NCBI GenBank assembly: GCA_004431415.1
Contig: QPMI01000038.1
Span: 124,001-188,000 of the forward strand
Direction: 5' to 3'
DNA length: 64,000 nt
Source: Cyanophora paradoxa
Lineage: Eukaryota > Glaucocystophyceae > Cyanophorales > Cyanophoraceae
Shown: positions 49,601 to 63,300 of the stretch, piece by piece
Numbering within the stretch: the stretch's first letter is position 1
Layout of the letters: each line of letters starts with the position of its first letter
Translations under genes and position numbers: made by a program
Notes under the pieces: model-generated
Seen by the model: only the letters and a program-made list of their open reading frames with translations
What the model was told of the DNA's origin: nothing
The model's database searches: none

Positions 49601-52600
49601 AATGTTTCAACTGACATTTCGCCCCCCATCAGTGGGGCTGCTCCATCTCCGGGTACGATCTCAAGAAAACCGGGTACGCGTTGCGCCTCGCCTTTGCATT
49701 TGCTCAACGCGTGCACGTGGTCCTTGTCTAAGTGAAAGGGGTACGGCGCGAGCAGCTGCAACAAATACAGCGCAGACGCAAGGAATGTCGACGCGTTCGC
49801 CTTCAGCCAGCAGGTGCGCCGGCACGCGCCCTGCTCGAGCTCCCTGCGTGTGGCCCTGGGCCTGCCCGTTGGCGCCGCCGTGGCCGGCCGGCCCCCGACA
49901 GGCGTGCGCTCAACGTTTTTGCCTTCAGGACATGCTGGTGCTCATCGCGGCCGGGAACGACGTGCGACCCCGCTCAGGACACACACCCCTAGGCCTCTTC
50001 GCTCACTTGCGCTTGCACTGCAGGGAGACGGGGGCGCCGCCAACGGCACTCTCAATGACGTGCGCGAGCGCGAGCTTGAGATTACAATGAGTTCACTCTC
50101 GCCGCGCCGTGCGGGAATATCATAGTATGAATTCGAATGAACACGAGCACGCGTGATTTCTTTTGTGGGGTGCTGGCAGCCGTCAACGTGCAAGAACTGC
50201 ATCGCGGTCGGCGCTTCTCACAACTCCGTGGAGGCTTGGAAGACCCTCGGCAAGTTCGACGAGAAATACCGTACGGCCTCTGATCCTTGCCCGCCAATTT
50301 AATTTGTTGATTCTCAGCCTTTTAAGCTTACTACGTTTGAGCAGACGAGACATGCGTACCTTCGGACGTGTACTGTTCGGCCGCCACTTCGGGGGGATGG
50401 GAAGAGGGTGTGCAGTGCATTTGCGGTGCCCCCTTGGAAACTCACGCGCTGGCGGGCAGCCCGCTGTTGCGGCGATCGCATTGACACAAGCGCTTACAAC
50501 CAGAGCAACATGGCCTGTGCGCGAACTCACTGTCGCGGAAATGTCCTGCAGCACAATCTGCAGCTTGGCATTTGCTCAGGATAAAGATCTAGGATTAAAT
50601 TGTTCTTGTTTGTGGGTGTACATGTGGCACTGATAGTTTTTCCGTGCAGCATTCTCATCTCGCGGTCCTGCTCACGATGGGCGCATCAAGGTTCGCATTT
50701 TCATTGAACATGATCGAGCCTTCCATTCCGATCCCCGGGCCTTGTCTTCATCGTATATGCGCGCAGCCGGATCTGGTGGTCCGCATCTATTTCCTCGGCT
50801 CGATCAGGCGCGCGCGTGTGAGCGCGGTGCGCGTGCGCGTGCGCAGGCGCCGGGCTACAAGATCGTTTCGGCGAACGCGGACAGAAACTGGACGTGCGTC
50901 TAGATATCGATCTCGAGCTCGCGGGCCCCTTCCAATCGCACGTCGAGTCGCACTTCTGTCGACTTCATTCTAATCGTTGTTTCGTTTACGTTGCAGGTCG
51001 AACCAGTGCTCAGCATGTGCGCGGCGGACTTGTGTTCACGTTGCGCGCAATGCCATGATGCATCCGGATTCATTCTTGCAACGTGCTTCAGATGGCCCGG
51101 GCACGCCAGGCGTCAAGCCGGCTCTACTAGCGCTTCATGGCACGTCGATGGCAACCCCGGCGGTGAGCATTTTCGGATAGACATGGCGCGCGTACTATAG
51201 TTTGGGGTCGCTGGGCGCGATCATAATCAAACCGCCTTGGAATTTATTGCAGATGGCGGGGCTTGCCACTCTTGTTCGCCAGTATTTCGTTGAGGGGTGC
51301 GCGATGCGCATGCGTTTAAAGCATCATATTTATGCGTGATCATGATCTCGCACCGCATCGATATCAGATATTACCCAACGGGCTCCAAGGTTCGAGTTTT
51401 AGAACCATCTTCGAGCATATGTTCGGCCCAGCTTCGATGTACATACAACGTTAACCAAAGCCTGCTTGTACATGTTATGACCTCTGCAGACGGCCTCGAA
51501 CGGATTCTCGCCTTCGAGCACGCTGATCCGCGCGGTCCTGACGAACGGGGCGCGCATGCTCGGCGGCGTTGTCACCGACGGCGAGCCGAACTTCGTGAAA
51601 ATCGCGCTGCAGACCGAGAAGCCCGACATGTGCGCACGGCGCGCATCGAGCTCTGCGAGGGGGCGCGATGAAGTGCAGCGCACCAGGTACCAGGGATGGG
51701 GGCAGCCCACCGTGACGCACTCGCTGCGCTTCGCTGACTCCAACTTCTCGTGCGTTCGAACTCGCGAGTTGTTATAACAAGCTGTCGTGCGTCAATGGCA
51801 CGGTCACACTTTCCCCCCAGGATGTGGTTCCACGAAAAGAACGTGACGGCCGCGAACCTCGGGGCCGCCTTCGAGTTCTGCGTCGACCTGACGGGGCAGG
51901 ACGGCGGCGCCGCCCCCTTCCGCACCACCCTCGTGCGCCCGAGCTCGTCGCCGTCAGCGCGCGAGTGCTGATCGTGATCAATCCCCGACTCGGCGACGCT
52001 GTTGTGTACGGCTGTGCGGTGCAGGTCTACCTGGACCCCGCCGCAGAGGTCGGCGCCTCTCTGACCCTCATCAACGACATGGACCTCACCATCGTGGTTC
52101 GCCCTCCAATCATCCAGCTCCCTTGAGCTTTCGCGAACTTGCACGTAAAATATAAAATCCCTCTTCCCTCCATCGCGATCAGGAACTGGGCACCGGCAAG
52201 AAGTACTACCCCAACGGCTTGACGGTGCATTCGGATCGTGGTCGTTTTTATTTCAGCTGCATGCATATGCAGTCTCTCACAGCTTTCGCGACCGGCGTTC
52301 GTCGCGCGCAGGGGCCTGACAACCTCAACGTCGTGGAGCAAATCGCGCTCCCCGCGTCGGCGCGGGGCAAGCACACGGTCTCCGTCAACGTTACGACCTT
52401 CGCGTCCGCCGCGGACCTCGGCCCCGCCCTCTTCACGCTCTTCGCCACGGGCAACTTCCCGACGCCCACGGCCGGCCGCTGCGTCCGCGCCACCCCGTCC
52501 CCCTCGCCGCCCCCCTCGCCGTCCCCCAGCGGGACCCCCTCGCCGAGCCCCAGCCCGAGCCCCTCGCCTTCGCCTCCCGGCGGCGCCGGTACCGGTGCCG

Positions 52601-53552
52601 GCGGCGCCGCTAGCGCTCCCACCCCGGCGGCTCCGACCCCGGTGGCTCCGACCCCAAGTGAGCCCGCACACGGCCGCCCGCTGGGCGCGAGCGCCGCGCG
52701 CCACGGCTGATCCCCGCGGCGCGCGGCAGCGTCGAAGCCGAAGGCGACGCCGGCGCCGAACGTGGCGCCGGGCGTCAACGCCGTCGAGTTCGTCGTCACC
52801 CTCTTCGAGCTCCCCGGCGGCAAGAACGCCACTGCCGAGAACTTCGACGAGGAAACCGAGGCGAGTCTCCGGATCCAGACAGGGCGGCGCCAGCTGCAGG
52901 CGCCACTCGCGCTTGCGGCGGCTGCAGTGCCTCAACCGGGCTGCGCAGGAGAATTACATTAAGGGCGTGGCGGACGTGCTGAGCAACCCGCCGCCGCCGG
53001 TCGACAAGGACCGCATCTTCGTGACGGACGTGAAGGAGAAGAACTTGCGGCGGCGCGGCCTGCGGGCGACCTCCCTCGAGATCACCACCCTTGTCATCGA
53101 AGCGCTCGGCGAGAGCACCACCGGTCCCCGCCCCGCCTCCCCCTCCCATCTCCCCTTCGAATTCTCGGGCCGGGGCCTGATCGCGGGGGCCGGGCGGCGG
53201 GGGCGGGTGCAGCCTCCAAGTCGCTGGCGGCGATTGAGGCGCAGCTGCGGACGCTGGCGGCCTCGGGGGGCATTGACATCCCCGGCTTCAACGTCACCGC
53301 CTCCACCATCTCCCGCGCCCTCGCCCGTGCGCCCCCGGCCGTCGCCACCCCCGGCCCCTCCCTCCCCGTCCCCCGCGCCCCGGGGCCCGAGGCCGCAACG
53401 CGCTCTCTAACATCCCCGCCAGCGTCCACGGTGGGGTCGAGCGTGCCGTACTGGCCCGCGATGGGAGGGGCGGCGGCGCAGCAGGCGAGCCCGCTCCTCG
53501 CCGGCATCGCCGCGTTCCTCGCCGCAGCCGCAGCCTTCGCGCTCGGAATGTG
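46683..53552 (+). CDS. Secreted subtilisin-like serine protease (S8), many exons
   Basis: Exon 1 (46683-46811) is a signal peptide (VALAVAALLGLLAVALASA) ending at a GTGCGT donor. Short exons then encode a pro-domain-like GGYIPHHSYFVTA (~47310), VSWVDGVSRSTLRNRHAA (~48070) and GIHGENQIVA (~48255-48287). The catalytic Asp lies in VADSALDFDHC (48585-48617) and the His in HGTHVAG (48937-48957). YNGIAYEAKLFF (~49180), the oxyanion Asn in IAAGND (~49945), CKNCIAVGAS (~50185) and the catalytic Ser in GTSMATP (51139-51160) follow. A beta-sandwich region comes after (to ~52490), then a Pro/Ser stalk (~52495-52570) and, near 53430-53552, a hydrophobic C-terminus suggesting membrane or GPI anchoring. 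Exon borders are approximate, and joining the last ~850 bp to this gene is inferred. The Asp motif is DSA instead of D-[ST]-G. Confidence 0.7.
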
Positions 53553-54945
53553 AGGCCGCTGCACTCCGCTTTAAACGGAGCGATCGCAAGCCCGGCCCGC
53601 CCCGATCGCGATCGTCCCCCCTCCCCCCTCCCCCCCCCCCCCCCCCCCCTTCGAATACGTAACTCTTTCGATTTCGATTTCGATTCCGCCATATGCATGG
53701 ATTCAGGCCTAGGATATCTAGATCTAGATCTAGAGATAGAATGTTGACAGCTGCAGGCAGTAAATGAGGGTGATGTACTCGTTGCATGATTAAATTCGGC
53801 CTTAGCTTGCGCATTGATTGTCTTTTATTTCCTGTTTCGAACTTCAATAAACCAGCCAATCGCAATCTATATATGTGCGCGGCGGCTGTGCACGTGCTCT
53901 CAAAGCCCAGAGTCAAAGGGCGCGGCCAAATTTCGGCCGTAAGAATTGTTTGTTTTTTATGCATAATCGGCCACATGCACATGTACCACCAGCTTCCACC
54001 AACGTTAACATGTATGGTGATGTACCACGTACCACATGCACATTTTCGAGCTCCGGGCACCGGTTCCACCAGCTCGCCGCATGCACGTGACCGTCGGACG
54101 TCGAGCTCGCATTCGGTGTAAAGAACTAGGAAAAGCTTAAGGTGACGAAGAGCCGATTGCAAAAAGACACAAAAAGGAAGTAGAGATCGAGCTATCAAGA
54201 TCGATATCTAGATCTAGATCTAGACAGAGCGAGAACTTAAAGATCATCGCGATCGGACGACGTCGACGCGATATCGATAATTAATTCGACTCGGCGAGCT
54301 CGAGACGGAAATTTCTAGATCTAGATCTAGATCTGGCTGTGCGAGATCCAGTCTCGGACACGCGATCAAATTCAAACGGCCGAGCTTGACTCGGCAAGAT
54401 CTAGACGGGGCAAGGCCTAGGAGAGAGACGTCGACACGAATTGGAAAAAAAGCGTAAGGTAAAAGTAACATCCATCGACGCTCATGATCATGATCAAGTA
54501 TACCACTGCTGGCTATAGCACTGCAGCCGATTGCGATGAGCAGACTGACTCAGAAACCGGCGGAGCCTCGGAGAAAGAGAAATCACAGGAATCACAAGCA
54601 GGGGGGCAAGCCCCCCCGCACGCCCCATTTCTGGTCGCGATCGGTGACGCCGTGACGCGGTGACGCTGTGACGCCGACGATTCGTACGAACAGGCGCTTG
54701 CGAACGTGCGAACAGCTAGAGAGAGCCTAGCTTTCTTGGTTTCGCAGCTCTGGACGCCGTGACGTGACGCCGTGACGCCGACGAGTGCACGCCGACGATT
54801 CGCGCGAAAAAGCTTCGACCTTCTCGAGTGCAGGTCCACACAGCCTCCGGTTCAACCTTTAAAGCACATACCACAGCCTCCAGGTTCAAACCGCAGCCTC
54901 GTTGCAGCAGCCCTTCCTCTCGCCTTCGCGCCTTCGCGCCTCGCG
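53553..54945. other. Intergenic host DNA with CTAGAT repeats
   Basis: Poly-C run at about 53625-53648; CTAGATCTAGATCT repeats at about 53718, 54205 and 54315; GTGACGCCGTGACG repeats at 54645-54790. No gene seen. The last ~150 bp may be 5' UTR/promoter of the next gene. Confidence 0.55.
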
Positions 54946-56711
54946 ATGGCCGGCCGCACCGTCACCCTTCTCGGTGCCATCGCAGCCATCCTCGCAATCG
55001 TCTCGTGCGCGGTCGCCAGCCCCGGCCGCCCGCCTGCCAGCTCAACTCCCCCGCCTGCTCGCAACGGTGCGCGTCTCTCCCGACTCGTCAGGGAATGCGA
55101 GATGAGGAATGCGCGTGGTCGGATCCCGGAATGCGATCGAAATCTGACGCGTGCGCATGCGCAGCCAACTTTGGCTTCGCCGTCCTCATACCAGACCAAA
55201 ACATCCCCAGATTCTATGCGCGGTGGGACAAGGCGGCGCTCAACCAGAGCGTTGCGATCGCTCTCCCCTTCCAAGCCTTCGTGTCCGTGGATGACGCTGA
55301 GGGCGTCGACTTCACGGGCTACTCGGCGACCCTGGAGTGCCGCAACCTCGGGTCCGGCCCCGGCTTCGAATTCATCGGCGTCGGCTGCTCCGATCAAATT
55401 ACCTGCCCTGAAATCACTGCAAATCCCCCGGTTTTCAACTGGCGCCCTAAGACCTGGGTTTATCGATTTGGCGTGCGCTCTGAGTTTGGGGCCACTCTAA
55501 TCGTGCCGAATGCTGGTCCGTCTGGCAAATCAACCGCCCTGGCGCTGACTCTGTTAACGTTCCGCTGACACCGGCGCTTTAATTTGCAGATGGTGTTCTC
55601 CTTCCGCGCTCCGCGAACATCATCCCCTCGTGGAATGTGGGCGACCGTTACGCCTGCACCGCGCGCATCGTCCGCCCCGACGGCACTGTCTCTGCCCCCT
55701 CCGCCCCGCCGCTTATCGTGCGCGCCACCAAGGGATACGGTGCGTTGCTCTGAGATTCTCTTGGCGATACGTTCCGTGCCTTTTAGCTCATCGCACTAAA
55801 TTTCGCAGCCGACATCTATGAGAACCCCAACTGCGACAGATCTGGCAGTTACGTGTACGAAGAATGCATCGCCGCCGTCGCTGAGGAGCAACCGAATTCC
55901 TACATCATTCAAAAACTACCCCCCCCCCGGTGCGCGCGAGCCTCGCATTAAAATTCCGCAGTTTGCAAATATTAATCGACGCCATGCGCAGAAAACCATC
56001 GTTTCTCGAGCCTTTTCGCTCAAGACCCCATCAATGCGGGCTGGGGCGAGCTAAACGGCGTCGATCTCAAGACGAGCGCCCTCATCCGCGTCGCTCTCCG
56101 CGCCAACTTCTCCGAGGAAGACGTCGCCAACGTCGATCTCAGCAGCTACTCGGCGATTCTGCAGTGTCGCAAGGTCGGCTCGGGACCTGGCTTTAACGCC
56201 ACCGCCCGTGTTATCGACCAACGCGCCGCGGCGGCCCGTTCAACGTCCGCGCCGAGTTCGTTGCTCATCTTCTCGTTCCCATGGCTGGCCATGGTACGTA
56301 TATACGTATTGGCGTTTAAGACGCAAGCATGATGATGAATTTAACTGAATCCGTGCTGAAGCCTCGCAGATGGCATCGATATTTCTGCTCTGGGCCTCCC
56401 GAACGTCCAGGAGCTCCCCTCGTGGAACGCGGGCGATCGCTACGACTGCACCGCGCGCTTCGTTCGTCCCGAGGACCACTCGCCTCTCTGGATGTACTTT
56501 AGGCCCGGGAGCGTCTCTGCTCCCTCTCCGAAGCTCGTCCTGCGCGTCACCAAAGGACACAGTGCGTCTATACCTCTTATAATTAATCCAGATTCGATAC
56601 AAGAGTCGCTCATCGATCCCGGCAGACGACATCTATGGCCATGAGCACCAGGAATGCCACTTCCCGAGCACATGCACTGTCGCCGACGCGTACGACGGAG
56701 AGCTCGAGTGA
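54946..56711 (+). CDS. Secreted protein of two tandem modules, multi-exon
   Basis: Exon 1 (54946-55066) encodes a signal peptide (TLLGAIAAILAIVSCAVA) ending at a GTGCGC donor. Two modules follow. Module 1 has FTGYSATLECRNLGSGPGF (~55310), FGVRSEFGATLIVP, IIPSWNVGDRYACTARIVRP (~55620-55680), APPLIVRATKG and DIYENPNCD. Module 2 has SSYSAILQCRKVGSGPGF (~56145), FNVRAEFVAHLLVP, ELPSWNAGDRYDCTARFVRP (~56410), SPKLVLRVTKG and DIYGHEHQEC. Conserved Cys pairs suggest disulfide-bonded beta modules. The stop is at 56709-56711. A frame slip near 56230 may be a base error. The family is unknown. The intron positions repeat between modules, so the gene grew by tandem duplication including introns. Confidence 0.6.
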
Positions 56712-57354
56712 TTATATATAATTACCTGAGCCTGTCGACGTCTCTCTACCACGGCGCAGCTCGGCGCAGCTGACAGTTTGCACCGCTGAGGCTGCTAGCG
56801 CTTTTACATACTAGCTTCTCCGCTTCAAAAAGGCTTGTACATACTAGCACATACATACTATATAGCTAGCTTCTCCTTCTAGTCTCGTATGAGAAGGAGA
56901 CTCTGATCATGAGATCTAGAAGTGTTAACGCTGCGAGTCTCGCCACTTGGTTAGCTCGTACCTCTTGTGCTCTCGACTCTTGCCAATCAATTATCGCTTC
57001 TCCGGATCTTCGCGATCGGGGCACCATTATACATTCGGTGACAGCGCTTCCGCATGCGCAATATAGGCTTGCGCTTTTTGTCCTTTAAGGGTCTAAATGG
57101 CGCACGTGCACGGAATACCTTGGCAGTATTAATTCAGGCTGATCAAAACACTGAAAACCCTGCATATCTAATTCTGAAATATATAGCAAGCGCAGCTAGC
57201 ATAATATAACTATAGCTACCAATAATAGCACCCAGCTTCCTACGGTACAACGGGGCCCTCAGTTCGTGAGGGGCCCCTCCAGCGGGGGCCCGGGTACGAT
57301 CCCTGCATGTGCGCAGGCGCTGTCAGCTGGAGCCTCGTAGGAGGACACCAAAGC
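56712..57354. other. Intergenic host DNA between convergent genes
   Basis: Contains TAGCTAGC/ACATACTA phrases (56800-56890) and AT-richer sequence to 57240. No gene seen. Confidence 0.5.
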
Positions 57355-60300
57355 TTAAGCCGCCCCGCGGCCGAGCGCGCGCGCACCGGCGCGCAGGATG
57401 GTGAAGAGTATGGCGAAGTAGATGAGAATGTACAGGACGCGGAACACCACGAGCGCCTGCGCCGGGACGGCGGGTTATAATCATCAGGCGCCCGCTTCAT
57501 GATCAGCGGCTGCTTCTACTTCTATATATAGCTTGAAATTCGAAGCGATAATCATTCATGATCAGTTAATGAAAGGGGCGGACGAGGTCGAGGTTGTCCT
57601 CGACGGTGTCCGGGTCGTAGTCCTTGATGACGACGAGGCCGAAGAGGAACTTCTGCGGCTCGAAGCCCGTCCGCGAGTCGTCGTGCGCGTGCGACGCCAC
57701 GCTCCCCCGCAGCTTCTTGAACTGCGCGCGCGCCCGGCGCGGCCCGCGTCGGTGCCCGTCGAAAGGAGCGAAGGGAAGCAGAGCGGGGAGCGGCGCGGCG
57801 GGGCGCACCCAGCTCTGCTGGCGGGGGGCGCGGGCCGGCTTGGCGTCAGCGTCGCGGGCAGCGGGGAAGGGCAGGTTCGACTCGTGGAGCGAGGGTTCCT
57901 TGCGGGCGGGATCCGGATCGGCGAAGGAGTCGCCGTGGGGCGCGGAGGAGTACGATACCGACTCGACTCGCAACGGCGGCGCGTCGGGCGTCCTGGGGTC
58001 CATCATCGGGACCCCCGTCCCGAGCGGCAGCCGCCGCGCGCTCTTGTTGCCGGGCACCGGCCCCGCGACGCCGGCGAAGGGGTCCGACTCGGTGATGCCG
58101 GCCTCGGCGCGGGGCGAGCGCGCCGGGCTCGTGATCGTCATTGCGAGCATCGGGTCGGCCGGAGCGACGCGGTTGTCCTTCTCCTTCTTGGCGGCCTTCT
58201 CGGCCCGCTTCGCCTCCTCCCGCGCGTTTTTAGTGAACGACTTGCGCATGTCCCGCACGCCTTGCGCCGCCTGCCAGAACATCTGCAGCGTCACCTGTAT
58301 AACCAGGATCGAGAACTGCGCAACGCCGAGAAGCCCCGCGTCAGAGCTTCCCTGCCAAAGGCAGCAGCAACAGCGTTAAGGCTCTCGCCTGGAAGGCGTA
58401 GACGAAGGCGATGAAGGCGGTGAGGCGGCAGAGGTACGCCACGGGCGGGAGGGCGTCCAGAACGACAAAGGAGTAGATGAGCGTCCCCACGATCGCCGAC
58501 GAGACGAGCTCCATCTGCGGGGCCGCCGCGGCCGCGGGGCCATATCGTGAGCGCCAATGCATTTGGGCGATTTTAATGTCTCAGAAGTCGTCGTCGTTAT
58601 TCACCTTGTAGTCGTTGTCGAAGGCGAGGTAGAATGAGAAGTAAGAGGAGAGCATGAGCATGGCGAGGGGGAAGATGATGTTCGTCGAGTGGTACGTCGA
58701 CCGCCGCTCCGCGTGAAAGTACACCTGTCCGGGGGGATTAGCTGGGCCGGATGGAAGCTTGAGGGCGGAAGAGGGGTCGCGCACGGTGAGGCGGGAGTAG
58801 TCCTGCGAGATGCCGCCCGACACGTTCCCGATGATCTGGTCGAGGTTCTTGAAGATGAACGTCCCGTCCTGCGGCCGCGCGCGCGTGTCGGATCCGGAGC
58901 GGCGAAGCTGAACTTGGAGCGGCGGAGCTCGAGGCGAGGCGGGACGCACGTCGATGGCGTTGAGGACGCCGCGGACGGACTCGACGTTGAAGGAGGCGTT
59001 GCGGGCGTCCTTCCAGTTCGTGAACACCATCTTCCCCGTGTTGTACACGCTGCGCGGCCGCCGCCTCAGCGGCGCGTGCGCAAGCCTCGCCGAACCGACA
59101 GCTGCAGAAGGGACGCACGAAGACTCGAGGCGGACCATCATGAGCTGCGTGTCGAACGGGAACTCCCGCACGTTGATCGCTGTGCATGCACGCGCGCGGC
59201 GGACCGTCAGAAGCCGGGTGGGCGGGCAGCGCTAGCCGCAGCCCTCGCACCGTCCCAGTTGACTCGGATCAGGTAGCGCTCGCTGCGGAATTGGGAGTTC
59301 GGAGGGGTCACCGGGGAGGAACCCATCAATTGCGCGGTAGATCGGAGCCACGGCGCGCGCACATCATTTGAACCATGCCGCGGTCGACGCGGAGGCGCTG
59401 CGAGAGGTACTGCGCGCACAGGCAGTTCAGCACAAACGAAAACGGCAGAGAATGGCCTGGGCGGACGCGGGGCGTGTCGCGGGCGTTGGCGAAGACCAGA
59501 GCGGGATGCCAGATTTGGCTCGTGAAGCTGTGCGGCTTTAAGAGAACAGCGATGGATCGCGAGAGAGGGCAGGGGCGCACTTCCAGTTGAAGAAGGTGTC
59601 GCGGTAGGGGGCGAAAGACGGGTCGTACCACTGTGTGACCTGGCTCGCGTCCAGCGTGAAGATCTGGTCCGCCTCGTTCGTCTCGTACACGTTGTTGATC
59701 TGGGAGAAGGCGCGCAAATATGAGTCGGAGCGCCGCAAACGATGGACCGAGCGACATCGCCACACACCTGGAGAACGACGGAGACGGGGACGGGGAAAGT
59801 GTCCATGATGGTGCGGGGCGTCCCCGTCGCCTGCTGCAGGAGCCGCCGCGCCCGCGCCAGCGTCCGGTTCGCCCCCTCAGCGGGCGTCGCCGCTGTTGAC
59901 GGGAGAGTCCTGCGCAGGAATTTCAATGTCTGCTGCATGCGCCACGTCAGCACGGGCGAAGCCGGAGCGGCGCACGTGGCGCCGGACTGGATGGCGAGCA
60001 GAACGGCGTCGTATCTGACGCGGGAGTCAGGACGGCGTCCAGCGCTGGATAATGGCAGATTGGGGGGCCTGTACCCGAGGGGCGGGAAGGGGATGCGGTT
60101 GGACTTGACGACAATCGCGGCCGAAGGGAGCGTGATCGCCGCCAGCTGCGCACGCAGCCGCGCCGTCAGCCCCGACGGGCGAGGGCGACGCGGGCGGCGC
60201 GGGCGGACGGGGATGGAGAGGTCGGCGTAGAGGCCGGTGAGGGCGTCGGCGATGACGACGCCGCGCAGGTCGAAGGCCGTCGAGCCCGCCACCGTCAGCG

Positions 60301-63300
60301 GCGCCCCGTTCGTCTCCTCCCCGTCCCGGATCTTGTACCGGAAATTGAGCATCTTTCCATTGCAATTTCGAGTCAACGCGGGAAGTCGGAAGCGCGAGCG
60401 GGGAGCATTGGGGTGCATCGCACCCGCGGGTCTCGGGCATCGAAGGAGACGAATTCGGCGAGGCCGCCCGAGGAGAGGTCGATGCGCGGCGGCGTCGCCG
60501 GCGTCCGCGGGTCCATTGTGATGTCTCGTGTGAACACCACCTGTGGCGTAGCGTGAGGACAGTTGCAGAATTCGGAGGAAAGAAATCATCGCTCGGGCGC
60601 GCCTGGATGCGGATGGCCGGGGAGGAGGCGTCGAGGGTGCGCCCGAGGTAGGTGGCCGTCACGTCGAGGACCTTGGGCGGGGAGGTGAAGACGAAGAAGG
60701 GGAGCGCCCGGGACGTCGGCGCCGCCTTCAGCGGCCCCGCGCGCGCCCCGAAGACGCCGTCGCGGCTCGCGAGGGCGCTCCCCGCCGGCAGCTCGACGCG
60801 CGCCTCGGCGTTGAGCGCCGGCGGCACCGCCTCGAGCGGCACGAAGGCCCGCGGCGAGGCGGGGTCCAGCCCGCACGCCGCCCCCTCCGGCACCTCTGCG
60901 CCCCGCCCCGTTCGATCCGCCGCACTTGGCGTTAGAGCCGAGAAGCGCACCGAAGGCGAAGAGGACGCCCGGGTCTCGGAACTGCGGGCCCGCGTCGTAG
61001 CCGCTCCCCTCGATCAGCGCGAACGGGCCCAGCGTCCCCACCTGCGCGCTGTGAGTGCCTGAGCCGAGGTGAAAATGCAAAGCGAGGGCACCAGAACGTT
61101 GAGGCGGAGAGACTCGCCCGGGACGCGGTCTCCCAGCAGCCCTCTCTGCGAGGGCGTCGGATGCAGGGCCGCAAAGACGGCAGCAGTCAGGCGGGGCCCG
61201 GGCGCCGCACGTCGAAGACGGCGCGGGCGGTGGCGTTGACGGTGGCGGCCCCGCAGCGCATCGGAATGTACGGCGTCCGCGACCCGCTCGCAAGCTGCGC
61301 CACCGGCAGAGGCCGAATATCAGAGCGGAACGCTAATCAAAGCCGAAACGGGGAGCGCGCCTGGACGGCGACGGGCTGGTCGTAGAACACGGCGATGTAC
61401 ACCACGTCCTTGACCGTCGCCGCCTGCCGCGCGGCGTCAGCGGCGGCGGCGGTGCAGCGGGGTGGCAGCGACGGCGGATCCGGAGCAGCGGCAACGGGGC
61501 GGGCGGGCCTGGACGTTGGAGGAGTTGAAGGTGAGGCCGGCGGCGGAGAAGAAGTTGGTCGTCGCGAGGAAGAACGTCCAGTTGCGCACGAAGGGCTCCC
61601 CCGAGTAGATCGTGTACTGCCCGTTGCTGCCCCCGCGTCAGGACGAAGCAGCCGTCAGCTCGGCGCGGGCGGGCGCGGGCGCACAAGAGCTGGTCGACAG
61701 GGATGGAGGTGCGGTCCACGGCGGTGGCGCCGTCGAGGACGGCGACGAGCGACCAGCCGCGGGTCGAGGCGTTGGTCTGCGGCTGCAGCGTCCCCGCCCC
61801 GACAGTCTGGTTGGAGAGGGGTCCGAGGGGGACCGACGGGTCCCGCGTGAATCCACACTTGGCGTCCTTCTGCACTCTGTACGCGAAGTTGACCCACGAG
61901 ACCCGGATGACCCCCTGCGCGGATGCCGTGAGTCACGGAAGTTGCGGGATCGTTAGGCCGCTGGGGGGCACCCCCGCGTAGCCCTCGAGCGTGTCGAACG
62001 CGTCGACGAAGGAGAAGACGGCGGGGGAGGAGCCCGGGCGGCCGGCGCCGCAGGTGAGGTTCAGGTAGGGCGTCCCTGGGGCCGGCGCGGTCCCGTTGGC
62101 GCCCGATGAGCCCCGCACGACGACCGGCTCCGAGTAGACGAGCGTGAGGTACACGAGCTGGTTTGTGAAGGCGACCTGGGGCCGAGCGGACGGGCGTCGG
62201 CGTCGGGCGGGGAATCGAAGCGGGGATCGCGGGGGCGCCGGGCACCGTCTGCGGCGTGTAGGAGCTGCCGGCGGCGAGCTGCGCGGCGGCGGCGTCGCGC
62301 GGGTGCGCGCCGAAGGTGAAGAAGACGCGCAGGACGCTCGGGTCGTCCGCCTGGACCTGCGGGTCGCGATCGCTCAGACGGGCGGGGCGGCGCGATTCGC
62401 GTGGGCGAGCGCGCCAGGAACTCGGGCGACTGAGGCTCGGGCAGGTCGACGACGACGGGCGCGTTGTCGAGCTCGGCCACGAGGCCCGTCGCGTTCTGCA
62501 GGGCGAAGACGCGGAGCGCCCCGCGGGATCCGAGGCCGCACGAGTCGCCGCGGACGACGGACGCCGCGAACTGCGCGTAGTGGACGCGGGCCGGGAGGTA
62601 CGTGGCCGTGTCGAGCTCCTCGCGGGACACGACCCGCGCGAACGTCGCGCGGTGCCTCACGGGGCCGCCGCCGTCGCTGCAGGTGTACTGGAAGGAGGGC
62701 GGCGGCGAGCCCGGGAGGAGCTTGACGGGCTCGCGGAAGCGAAGCTCGAAGGTGAGCGGCTGCCCCGGCAGCGCGACCGGCACGGCCGAGGCGCCGCCCG
62801 TCGTCGTGCCGTAGCCGGCCGCCGTGTTCCAAGTCGAACCCGGCGACGGCGCCGTCGCGTCGAACTGGCCCATGACGACGGCGCCGACCAGTCGGAGGCG
62901 ACGAGGGCGTCGGGGGCGCCGTTGCGCATGCGGACGCCGGCGACGGCGGGCGGCGGGGCGGAGACGGCGAAGGCGAACTGGGCGCGGGCGTTGCCGCCGA
63001 TGACGGCCTCGGCCTGGCGCCCGTCGAGGACGGCGACGACGCGATCCGCGTTGGAGACGGTGCTGTTGACGAGCGAGATGGTCCACTTGTTGCAGTCGTC
63101 CCCGCGCGTCACGTTGTATCTGCCGGTCGGTCGGATCAGCTGGGCGAATTGGAGATACCGTCGGCTCTAGACACCTGAAGAGGAGGCCGCGGAGGGGCAG
63201 GCCGGCGTCCTGGGACGAGCAGTCCGCCCAGGGGCCCGTCATCCCGTCGCACTCCACTGCAGCGAAGCAGGCGACATCGATTAGGCGAAGCAGCACGGGA

